The notes beneath the pieces are model-generated. The model had not been told where the DNA came from and ran no database searches. It saw only the letters and a list, made by a program, of their open reading frames with translations. Positions 1 through 5,939 of a DNA stretch of 11,035 bases are shown here, in pieces. Location of the stretch: contig JAYZDP010000018.1 in NCBI GenBank assembly GCA_036337765.1, positions 1 through 11,035 of the forward strand, in the 5' to 3' direction. This DNA comes from JAYZDP01 sp036337765. Its GTDB lineage: Bacteria; Acidobacteriota; Thermoanaerobaculia; Multivoradales; Multivoraceae. Each line of letters starts with the position of its first letter. Positions within the stretch are counted from its first letter, which is position 1. The translations under genes were made by a program, and so were the position numbers.

Positions 1-424
1 GTCGAAAGACATCGAATCATCGCAGGGCCACGCCGTGACCTATCCGTTGATCGGCGATCCGACCCTCGAGATCGTCAAGGCCTTCGACATGCTGCCCGCG
101 GATGCCGGCGACACCTCGGAGGGTCGGACTCCGGCCGACAATGCGACTGCGCGCTCGGTCTTCGTCATCGGCCCGGACAAAAAGATCAAGGCGACCCTGA
201 CCTATCCGATGTCTACCGGCCGTAATTTCGCCGAGATATTGCGCCTGCTCGACTCGGTCCAGCTGACGGCCAGCGAGCAGGTCGCCACTCCGGCGAACTG
301 GCAGCCGGGCGACGACGTCATCATCTTGCCCTCGGTCTCCAACGAGGCCGCGCAGGCCAAGTACCCGGACGGGTGGGAGTCCCCTCTGCCCTACATCCGG
401 GTGGTGCCCCAACCAGGCAGCTGA
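1..424 (+). CDS. 1-Cys peroxiredoxin (Prx6 type), 3' end only
   Basis: This is the C-terminal 140 residues of a peroxiredoxin of the Prx6/1-Cys group, a thiol peroxidase that reduces hydrogen peroxide and organic hydroperoxides in the cytoplasm. The frame is open from base 2 to TGA at 422-424, so the gene begins outside the window. A GTG at 35 is internal, because homologous sequence (DIESSQGHAVTYPLIGD) reads straight through it. Family signatures follow in order: ARSVFVIGPDKKIK (containing the conserved active-site Arg), TYPMSTGRNFAEILRLLDS, QLTASEQVATPANW, GDDVIILP, and the terminal YIRVVPQP typical of the Prx6 C-terminal extension. The peroxidatic Cys lies off-window, so catalysis cannot be confirmed. 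The gene converges on the minus-strand TIM-barrel gene with only nine bases between stops, and no terminator hairpin is visible there. The family is certain; the substrate is not. Confidence 0.93.
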   Translation, partial: SKDIESSQGHAVTYPLIGDPTLEIVKAFDMLPADAGDTSEGRTPADNATARSVFVIGPDKKIKATLTYPMSTGRNFAEILRLLDSVQLTASEQVATPANWQPGDDVIILPSVSNEAAQAKYPDGWESPLPYIRVVPQPGS

Positions 425-433
425 GGAGCTCGG

Positions 434-1330
434 CTACAGAGCGTAGATCCGGTCCATGCGCGACGAGATGTCGCGGAGGCGATCGGGACCGCCACCCGGC
501 ACCTCCGCCGAGCCCCAGCCGCGATAGCCGATCCGGTCTAGCGCCGACATCACGCTGGGCCAGTCGCAGTCACCCTCGAGGAGCTTGACGTCGAAGCCCG
601 CACGCGGGCCTTCGGCGTCTCGCTTCTCGCGCGAGTACTCCTTGATGTCGAGCTTGAGGATGCGCTTGCCGAGAGTGTCGATCCAGTGCTCGGGCCAGCC
701 GAAGTTGACGATGTTGCCGACATCGAAGTACCAGCCCAGCTGAGGGCTCTCGATCTCGTCGACATAGCGCGCCGCCTCGACGGGGCTGAGCAGAAAGCCG
801 TTCCATACATTCTCGATCGCGATCTGAATTCCGAGCTCAGCAGCGAGCGGCAGCGCCTTGCGGATCTCAGCCTGTGACCGCCGATACGCGTCGGCATAGG
901 ACACCCTCTTCGACACCACTGCCGGCACCAGCAGAACGGTCGACCCGCCATACGCCTTACAGTCGCGCAGGGCGGTCTCGAGCCCCGCGAGACCGGCAGC
1001 GCGCACCTCGGGGCTGGGATCGGACAGATGCTGACGCCAGTGGACCGAGTCGACCACGCCCGGGATCTCGAGTCCGGTCGCGTCACGAGCGGCGAGCACC
1101 TCGGCGGTGTCCAACTCGTTGGGGCTGTCGAGCTCGACTCCGTCGAAGCCGGCCGCCGCGGCGGCGCGGAACTTGTCCTCCACGCTACCGTCGACCCGGA
1201 TCATCCCGATTTTCAACGCCTTCATCATGCCGTCTCTCGGCGCGGCGCCGGTGGACACAGGCGCCATCGCCGCCGCGGCCGAGGCCGTTGCGAGGGTCAG
1301 AAATCGGCGGCGGTCCAAATGTCGCTGCAC
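434..1330 (-). CDS. Tat-exported sugar phosphate isomerase/epimerase-type TIM barrel
   Basis: The 298-residue protein has an N-terminal twin-arginine signal: RRRFLTLA at residues 7-14, a hydrophobic Ala-rich stretch, then a likely cleavage after about residue 30. Residues 38-298 form a xylose-isomerase-like TIM barrel (AP_endonuc_2 fold), a family of metal-dependent sugar epimerases and isomerases. Strand landmarks are LKIGMIRV, GFDGVELDSP (61-70), VLLVPAVV, IAIENVW (170-176), GWYFDVGNI (199-207), ILKLDIKEY (224-232) and SAEVPGGG (274-281). Expected metal ligands are E173, D203 and E276; the position that is usually His is D228. The start is a GTG four bases after the stop of the upstream oxidoreductase gene, so the two are co-transcribed and probably coupled. 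Paired Tat-exported Gfo/Idh/MocA and TIM-barrel proteins are common in Planctomycetes, Verrucomicrobia and Acidobacteria and are tied to carbohydrate catabolism. The substrate is unknown. Confidence 0.88.
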   Translation of the reverse strand: MQRHLDRRRFLTLATASAAAAMAPVSTGAAPRDGMMKALKIGMIRVDGSVEDKFRAAAAAGFDGVELDSPNELDTAEVLAARDATGLEIPGVVDSVHWRQHLSDPSPEVRAAGLAGLETALRDCKAYGGSTVLLVPAVVSKRVSYADAYRRSQAEIRKALPLAAELGIQIAIENVWNGFLLSPVEAARYVDEIESPQLGWYFDVGNIVNFGWPEHWIDTLGKRILKLDIKEYSREKRDAEGPRAGFDVKLLEGDCDWPSVMSALDRIGYRGWGSAEVPGGGPDRLRDISSRMDRIYAL

Positions 1331-1334
1331 GGCT

Positions 1335-2624
1335 CTAGACGAAGCGTGTCTCGCCCGGGCGAGCCACGGCCACGTGCGGCATCTCCACGTCCCAGGAGTA
1401 GGAGGGCGGCGTCAGGTCCTCCTCGGACTCGAGCGCCTCCGCCCAGGTCACCGTGCGGCCGGTGTATGCCGACATCCTCCCGAGTAGCGCCATCAGAGTG
1501 GAGTTGGTCATCGACACGCCGTCGTTGATCGGCCGACCGGCTCGGATCGAGGCGAAGAGCGCATCGTGCTCCGCCTGATACATGTCGTTCGCCTCTGCCT
1601 CGTATCTCCAGAGCTTGCGGCCTCTTCGGATTTCGTTGCGATTGCCGCCGTCGATGAAGGCGGTGCCCTTCGAACCGACGAGGCGGTCCTGGACCGCCAT
1701 CGAGCAGCCCTCCTGCTGCCGGCAGTTGTGAAATCCCATCGCACCATCGGCGTATTCGTAGCGCACGCCGAAGTGATCGAAGATGTGGCCGTACTCGGCT
1801 CCGGTACGTACTTGACGACCCCCAGACGCCGTGGCGCTCGTCGGCGTCCGGCCGCCCATCGCCCAGCACATCTTGTCGATCGAGTGCACGGCCTGCTCGA
1901 CTATGTGGTCGCCCGACAGCCATGTGAAGTAGTACCAGTTGCGCATCTGGTACTCCATCTCGGACCACTCTGCCGCGCGCTCGCGGACCCAGATCGGCCC
2001 GGTGTTGTAGCAGGAGTGCACGGCAAGCACGTCGCCGATCGCACCCTTGGCGATGCGCCGGAAGGTCTCGCGCTCGGCGTCGGAGTACCGCCAGCAGAAC
2101 CCCGAGACCAGCGACAGCTTCCTGCGCCGCGCCTCCTCCACGGTCTCGTAGACCGAGCGGATGCCGGGAGCATCGACAGCCACGGGCTTCTCGCAGAAGA
2201 CGTGCTTGCCGGCATCCACAGCGGCCTTCAAGTGAGCCGGCCGAAAGCCGGGTGGGGTCGCGAGAAGGACCACGTCGACGCCGCTCGCAAGCAGATCGGC
2301 ACAGGCGTCGAAACCGACGAAACGGCCAGCTTCGGCGACGTTGACCTGATCCGGCCGCGCGGCGGTGATGGTTGCGAGACTCGCCTCGAGCCGATCCGAG
2401 AAGGCATCGGCCATCGCAGTGAGCCTTGCACCCGGGTCGGCGCAGAGGGCCTGAACCGCCGCTCCGGTGCCACGGCCGCCGCACCCCACGAGCCCGACTC
2501 TGAGCTCGGTCGTCTCTGCGGCCGCCATCTGGCGAGAGGCCAACGCGCCTACCGCGGCCCCCGCCGCGGAGGCTTGAAGGAACGTCCGACGTGAAAGCTC
2601 GTCGTTGTCGTCTCTGTCGGTCAC
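1335..2624 (-). CDS. Tat-exported Gfo/Idh/MocA family oxidoreductase
   Basis: The 429-residue protein is an NAD(P)-dependent sugar dehydrogenase or reductase of the Gfo/Idh/MocA family. It starts with a Tat signal, SRRTFLQ at residues 11-17 followed by an Ala/Gly-rich hydrophobic segment and a likely cleavage near AAAE (about 35-38). A Rossmann fold follows: LRVGLVGCGGRGTG (41-54), VDVVLLATPPGFRPAHLKAAVDAGKHV and the family signature CEKPVAVD (144-151) with catalytic Lys K146. The C-terminal domain carries EQAVHSID (243-250), where H247 is the likely catalytic His. Family members exported by Tat, such as Zymomonas glucose-fructose oxidoreductase, carry tightly bound cofactor, which would suit a periplasmic enzyme. 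The GTG start at 2624 is preferred because a potential ATG fifteen bases upstream is followed at once by an in-frame TAG. It is first in an operon with the TIM-barrel gene. The substrate is not deducible. Confidence 0.93.
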   Translation of the reverse strand: MTDRDDNDELSRRTFLQASAAGAAVGALASRQMAAAETTELRVGLVGCGGRGTGAAVQALCADPGARLTAMADAFSDRLEASLATITAARPDQVNVAEAGRFVGFDACADLLASGVDVVLLATPPGFRPAHLKAAVDAGKHVFCEKPVAVDAPGIRSVYETVEEARRRKLSLVSGFCWRYSDAERETFRRIAKGAIGDVLAVHSCYNTGPIWVRERAAEWSEMEYQMRNWYYFTWLSGDHIVEQAVHSIDKMCWAMGGRTPTSATASGGRQVRTGAEYGHIFDHFGVRYEYADGAMGFHNCRQQEGCSMAVQDRLVGSKGTAFIDGGNRNEIRRGRKLWRYEAEANDMYQAEHDALFASIRAGRPINDGVSMTNSTLMALLGRMSAYTGRTVTWAEALESEEDLTPPSYSWDVEMPHVAVARPGETRFV

Positions 2625-2657
2625 TGGAGATCACTACATTAGTACACTCGCCTGCCT
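2625..2657. promoter_or_regulatory. Divergent promoter region with symmetric -10-like element
   Basis: Only 33 bases separate the start codons of the divergent oxidoreductase and methyltransferase genes. The centre holds ACTACATTAGT (2633-2643), a 4+3+4 palindrome. It contains a -10-like TACATT on the plus strand (2636-2641) and TAATGT on the minus strand at the same place, so one element could fire both ways. This would give very short leaders, about 5-10 nt. Consistent with that, neither start has a recognisable Shine-Dalgarno sequence. No good -35 is visible on either side. The palindrome could instead be part of an operator. Confidence 0.35.
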
Positions 2658-3683
2658 ATGACCGCCGCCCCGAAACGCCGCCCCGACTCGTCGCGACTCC
2701 AAGATCTGGCTCTCTCCTTTCAAAAGTCGGCCGCCCTGATGTCAGCCGTCGACCTCGGTGTGTTCACCGCGATCTCGCAGGGTGCGACGTCCGAGCACGA
2801 GGTCGCCGCCGCCGTCAGCATCACGCCCACCAACGCCGAGCGGTTGCTCACCGTCCTACGGACCCTCGGCCTAGTGGTCGACGACGAAGGAAAGCTGGTC
2901 AACGCTCCCGACGCCGAGCGTTTCCTGGTCGAGGGAGAGCGCGACTATGCGGGGCCCTGGATTCTCTTCACCCGCCCGCGCTGGAACGACTACGGGCAGC
3001 TCACCGAGCACCTGCGCTCCGGCGAGGAGTCGCGGCTCAGCCGGTCCACGCGCGACATGACCGTCGACGGCGCCCGCGACTATCACCGAGCGACGTACAG
3101 CGTCGGCCTCGGCGCGGGACGGCGCTTCGCACGACAGGTCGACCTCTCCGGACGTCGCCTGATGCTCGACATCGGCGGTGGCTCGGGTGCCTACTCGATC
3201 GTCGCCACGCAGCAGTGGCCCGAGCTCGAGGCCGTCGTCTTCGACCTGCCACCGGTGACCGTGGTGACTGCCGAGTTCGTCGACGCCGCCGGGGTCTCGG
3301 ACCGCGTGCGCACAGCGGCTGGCGACTTCACCGCCGATCCGCTCCCCGCGGGGGCCGACATCGCTGTCATGGCATCGAACCTTCCGATGTACTCGCGCGA
3401 GATCATCGGCTCGGTGGTCGCCAAGGCGTTCGAGGCGATAGCACCCGGCGGCGAGATGCATCTCATCGGCGAGATCGTTGACGACGACAAGGCCGGACCG
3501 ATGGGTCCGGCGCTGTGGGGTCTGGCAGAGGCCGTGTCGCACTCGACCGGCCTGGCGCACTCGCGCGCCGACTGCATCGGCTACTTCGAAAGTGCCGGCT
3601 TCATCGACGTCACGGCCACCGAGTTCGTGCGTGCCACCCTCACCCGGATCACTGGCACGAAGCCGGCGCAGGAGGACGCATGA
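2658..3683 (+). CDS. SAM-dependent O-methyltransferase family 2 fold protein
   Basis: The 341-residue protein has the two-domain layout of plant-type and antibiotic O-methyltransferases. An N-terminal winged-helix dimerisation domain (about 15-95) contains SAALMSAVDLGVFTAIS and ERLLTVLRTLGLV. The C-terminal Rossmann-like SAM domain carries motif I LDIGGGSGAYS (170-180), an acidic ribose-binding position in VVFDLPPV (D196), GDF (222-224) and the post-motif IAPGGEMHLIGE (261-272). Where active O-methyltransferases usually have a catalytic His after the fourth strand (LHDW-like), this protein reads MASNLPMYSREI, with no His. It may therefore use another residue or catalyse something other than methyl transfer, as RdmB does within this fold. 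The ATG at 2658 follows a very short leader with no Shine-Dalgarno. Its stop overlaps the next gene (ATGA), so the two are coupled. The acceptor is unknown. Confidence 0.87.
   Translation: MTAAPKRRPDSSRLQDLALSFQKSAALMSAVDLGVFTAISQGATSEHEVAAAVSITPTNAERLLTVLRTLGLVVDDEGKLVNAPDAERFLVEGERDYAGPWILFTRPRWNDYGQLTEHLRSGEESRLSRSTRDMTVDGARDYHRATYSVGLGAGRRFARQVDLSGRRLMLDIGGGSGAYSIVATQQWPELEAVVFDLPPVTVVTAEFVDAAGVSDRVRTAAGDFTADPLPAGADIAVMASNLPMYSREIIGSVVAKAFEAIAPGGEMHLIGEIVDDDKAGPMGPALWGLAEAVSHSTGLAHSRADCIGYFESAGFIDVTATEFVRATLTRITGTKPAQEDA
3671..3675 (+). promoter_or_regulatory. Shine-Dalgarno GGAGG fixing the amidohydrolase start
   Basis: A perfect GGAGG lies four bases upstream of the ATG at 3680, inside the last codons of the methyltransferase gene. 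The same open frame extends upstream to 3515 with no homology. The ribosome site and the ATGA overlap therefore place the start at 3680. Confidence 0.8.
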
Positions 3684-4714
3684 GCGACGCATCTTCCGCG
3701 CCCGGCGCGCCTCGACCCGGCACCCTCGAATGGCTGGCCCAGGTCGTCGAGGAACCGATCGATCCCGATCGCCCGATCATCGACCCGCACCACCATCTGT
3801 GGCGCGAGAGCCGCGCCGGGCATCCCTACCTGGTCGACGATCTGTGGGCCGACACCGAGTCGGGCCACAACATCGAAAAGACAGTCTTTCTCGAGTGTGG
3901 CGCCAGCTACCGCGACGACGGCCCCGAGCACATGAAGGTCATCGGCGAGACCGAGTTCGTGGCCGAGCAGGCCGCGCTGTCGGCAGCCGACGACTCGAAG
4001 GCCACCATCGCAGCGATCGTCTCGCGCGCCGATCTCTCGCTCGGTGACGCGGTCGAAGAAGTGCTCCACGCACACGAAGAGGCCGGCAACGGCCTCTTCC
4101 GCGGCATCCGGCACTCCATCGCCCGCGATCCGCACCCGGAGGCGCTGAGCATTCCCGGTCGCGCACCGGAAGGCCTCGCGACAGACCCAGGCTTTCGCGC
4201 CGGCCTGAAGCGGCTCGGCGATCTCGGCTACACCTACGACGTGTGGCTCTACCACCACCAGCTCCTCGACTTCGCCGCCGTCGCCGCCGCCGTCCCGACC
4301 ACCACCATGGTCCTCGACCACTTCGGTACCCCGCTCGGGGTCGGCCCGTATGACGGCAAGCGCGAAGAGATCTTCGAGCAGTGGAAGCCCGACATCGTCG
4401 AGGTCGCCCGCAACGAGAACGTGGTCGCCAAGCTCGGGGGCCTCGCGATGCCCGACAATGGCTTCGGCTGGAACAGCCGCTCTACCCCGGCCACCTCCGA
4501 CGAGCTGGTCGCCGCCCAGGCCCCCTACTACATCCACACCATCGAGTGCTTCGGCCCCGAGCGCGGCATGATGGAGTCGAACTTCCCGGTCGATCGGCGC
4601 TCGATCTCCTACACGGTGATGTGGAACGGTCTCAAGAAGATCGTCACAGATTTCTCCGAGGACGAAAGCCAGGCGATGTTCTACGACACGGCTGCGCGCG
4701 TGTATCGGATCTAG
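3680..4714 (+). CDS. Amidohydrolase family 2 protein (COG3618, lactonase-like TIM barrel)
   Basis: The 344-residue cytoplasmic protein has no signal peptide. It belongs to the amidohydrolase-2 / COG3618 group, which includes sugar-lactone and aromatic-lactone hydrolases and some decarboxylases. The metal-site signature IIDPHHHLW is at 33-41 (H37-H39). VFLECGASYRDDGPEHM follows at 69-85, then FRGIRHSIA (140-148), YDVWLYHHQLLDFA, MVLDHFG (210-216) and MESNFPVDRRSIS (298-310). D305 sits at the position of the catalytic Asp, and ESNFPVD is a known variant of the usual GSDWP motif. A well-placed GGAGG precedes the ATG, which overlaps the methyltransferase stop. An exported sugar dehydrogenase nearby and a lactonase-like hydrolase here fit oxidation of a sugar-like compound followed by ring opening, but the two enzymes would sit in different compartments. 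No terminator is seen after the stop. Confidence 0.9.
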   Translation: MSDASSAPGAPRPGTLEWLAQVVEEPIDPDRPIIDPHHHLWRESRAGHPYLVDDLWADTESGHNIEKTVFLECGASYRDDGPEHMKVIGETEFVAEQAALSAADDSKATIAAIVSRADLSLGDAVEEVLHAHEEAGNGLFRGIRHSIARDPHPEALSIPGRAPEGLATDPGFRAGLKRLGDLGYTYDVWLYHHQLLDFAAVAAAVPTTTMVLDHFGTPLGVGPYDGKREEIFEQWKPDIVEVARNENVVAKLGGLAMPDNGFGWNSRSTPATSDELVAAQAPYYIHTIECFGPERGMMESNFPVDRRSISYTVMWNGLKKIVTDFSEDESQAMFYDTAARVYRI

Positions 4715-4718
4715 CTCC

Positions 4719-4859
4719 CTAAAGCTCGACGAACGGATCGCACGTGGTCAGGCCCTCGAACCGACCGAAATCACGATCTCGCGTCAGGAGCTCATCGACG
4801 CCATGCTCTCGGCAAAGGGCGGCAATGTGTCCGGCCATGAACCAGGTTGCCTCCAAAGC
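4719..4859 (-). pseudogene. Remnant of VapC-type PIN-domain toxin (C-terminal third)
   Basis: About 46 codons encode the C-terminal end of a PIN-domain ribonuclease toxin: ATWFMAGHIAALCREHG, then LLTRDRDFGRFEGL and a short tail. The H-I-A-A-L-x-x-E-H-G helix followed by T-x-D-R-D-F-x-R-F is the classic VapC C-terminus and includes the last acidic catalytic positions (DRDF). A whole VapC would be about 130-150 residues, so the N-terminal two-thirds with the first catalytic Asp and Glu are missing. The fragment abuts, in a different reading frame, the beginning of a VapB antitoxin gene, so no functional toxin can be made. The open frame extends upstream to 4907 without PIN homology. The stop is five bases from the stop of the convergent amidohydrolase gene. 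Confidence 0.75.
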
Positions 4860-4957
4860 GCCTCCTCGAGGATCGCCCGTACTGTCGTGCCGTCCTCCGC
4901 AGCCCATTTCTCCACTTCACGAAGGAGCTGATCGTTGATGTCTACTGTCGCTCTCAT
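4856..4957 (-). pseudogene. Remnant of VapB-type antitoxin (N-terminal part)
   Basis: Starting at the ATG at 4957, 34 codons read MRATVDINDQLLREVEKW and continue to a helix ending ILEEAL. This is the N-terminal ribbon-helix-helix DNA-binding region of a VapB/type II antitoxin, of the usual form MRTTVDIPDELL...EGTTLRELIEEAL. Homology stops abruptly at about 4856. The frame runs on to a stop at 4784 through sequence that is out of frame with the PIN toxin. The C-terminal toxin-binding tail is gone. A truncated protein that still has the DNA-binding half might be made, but its role as an antitoxin is lost. The deletion joint lies within about ten bases of 4856. Confidence 0.72.
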
Positions 4958-5063
4958 GCATCGACGGTAGCGGGAATATGCTCTCTCCCTCACTACCCTC
5001 CACGCTGCCGCCTCCGGGCTCGAGTGAGACCCTCGACACACCGGCACCGCAGCACTCGCGCGG
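4958..5063. other. Short intergenic stretch without recognisable gene
   Basis: This stretch separates the antitoxin remnant from the end of the aldo/keto reductase gene. It would have held the old vapBC promoter; a CATATT-like -10 candidate lies on the minus strand near 4976. No terminator hairpin with a T-run, repeat or RNA gene was recognised. Confidence 0.5.
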
Positions 5064-5939
5064 TCAGATCGCGTTCTGCCCGGCTTCGAAGAGCGGCTCC
5101 ATCTCGAGACCATGGCTCAGACCGGCCATCGCGTCGTCAGATCGCACTTCGGGCTCGGCCGTTGCCGCCTCAAGCATCGTCCGCAGCAGAGTGGCATCGC
5201 TCGAGGTGTTGAGGAAGATCCCAGGCCTCTGCAGCACCCACTGGACCGCGGCGTCGATCGCGGCCGGCTCGCGCAGCGGCTCGTACCAGCTGTAGCGGCG
5301 CTCAGGCTCGGCCTGCCAGCGGCGGCGGGCGATGGATTTTATGGTCTGGACTGCGACTCCCCGCTCGGTGCAGAGCGCCAGCAGCGCCTCGAAGTCCCCC
5401 GCGTACTCCGAGTGGCTCATCATCGGGTAGTTATAGGGCAGAAGCACCGAGTCGAATTCGAAGCGTTCGAGGCTCTCGATGTGCCGGCGGGCGACGTCCC
5501 AGCCGTGGCCGGTGACGCCGATGAAGCGCACCAGGCCCTGATCGCGGGCCTCGACCGCGGCCTCCAGCGCTCCGCCCGGACCCATGGCGGTTGCCCAGCC
5601 GTCGGCATCGACGAGGTTGTGGAACTGAATCATGTCGATCGTCCCGACATCGAGTCGACGCAGCGAGTTGTGGATGCCCTCCTTTGCGCCATCGTAGGTG
5701 CGCTCACCGGTCTTGGTGGCGAGAAAGAAGCGGCCGCGGTGCTCCTTCATCCACGGGCCGACGACGAGCTCGGAGTCGCCGTAGCGGGCCGCCGTGTCGA
5801 TGTGGTTGATGCCGTTCTCGAGAAGCGTCGCCAGGACCTTCTGGCCGAGATCGTGGTTGCCGCTGCCGAGCGCGGCGGCGCCGAAGATGATCCGGGAGCT
5901 CTCATGGCCGGTGCTGCCGAACGGAATTCTCTCGATCAT
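5064..5939 (-). CDS. Aldo/keto reductase family oxidoreductase
   Basis: The 291-residue protein is an NAD(P)H-dependent aldo/keto reductase with the (beta/alpha)8 fold, reducing aldehydes or ketones, or oxidising the alcohols, in the cytoplasm. The complete catalytic tetrad is visible: D48 in HIDTAARYGDSE (46-57), Y53 in the same motif, K76 in FLATKTGER (72-80) and H107 in MIQFHNLV (103-110). Later landmarks are VRFIGVTGH (137-145), LLPYNYP (166-172) and the cofactor-loop region FLNTSSDATLL (242-252). The ATG at 5939 is chosen over an in-frame upstream start at 6023. It has a strong AAGGAGA Shine-Dalgarno, overlaps the upstream GST stop as ATGA, and begins MIERIPFGSTG as the family expects. 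It is somewhat shorter at the C-terminus than many family members. Pairing with a GST-like protein suggests handling of a reactive carbonyl or xenobiotic compound, which is inference. Confidence 0.92.
   Translation of the reverse strand: MIERIPFGSTGHESSRIIFGAAALGSGNHDLGQKVLATLLENGINHIDTAARYGDSELVVGPWMKEHRGRFFLATKTGERTYDGAKEGIHNSLRRLDVGTIDMIQFHNLVDADGWATAMGPGGALEAAVEARDQGLVRFIGVTGHGWDVARRHIESLERFEFDSVLLPYNYPMMSHSEYAGDFEALLALCTERGVAVQTIKSIARRRWQAEPERRYSWYEPLREPAAIDAAVQWVLQRPGIFLNTSSDATLLRTMLEAATAEPEVRSDDAMAGLSHGLEMEPLFEAGQNAI

Noticed and set aside
1566..2594. Plus-strand open frame (342 codons) opposite the Gfo/Idh/MocA gene
   Set aside because: It is fully antisense to a well-supported gene and shows no motif or plausible ribosome site.
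1297..2634. Alternative minus-strand frame (445 codons) overlapping the oxidoreductase
   Set aside because: Arg/Gly-rich translation without domains; the other frame carries the Tat signal, Rossmann and EKP motifs.
3515..3679. Upstream in-frame extension of the amidohydrolase gene
   Set aside because: It lies inside the methyltransferase gene and has no homology. The GGAGG and ATGA overlap place the start at 3680.
4268..4300. GCC-rich run resembling a microsatellite
   Set aside because: It encodes an Ala/Val-rich helix in the amidohydrolase and is explained by codon bias, not by a perfect repeat.
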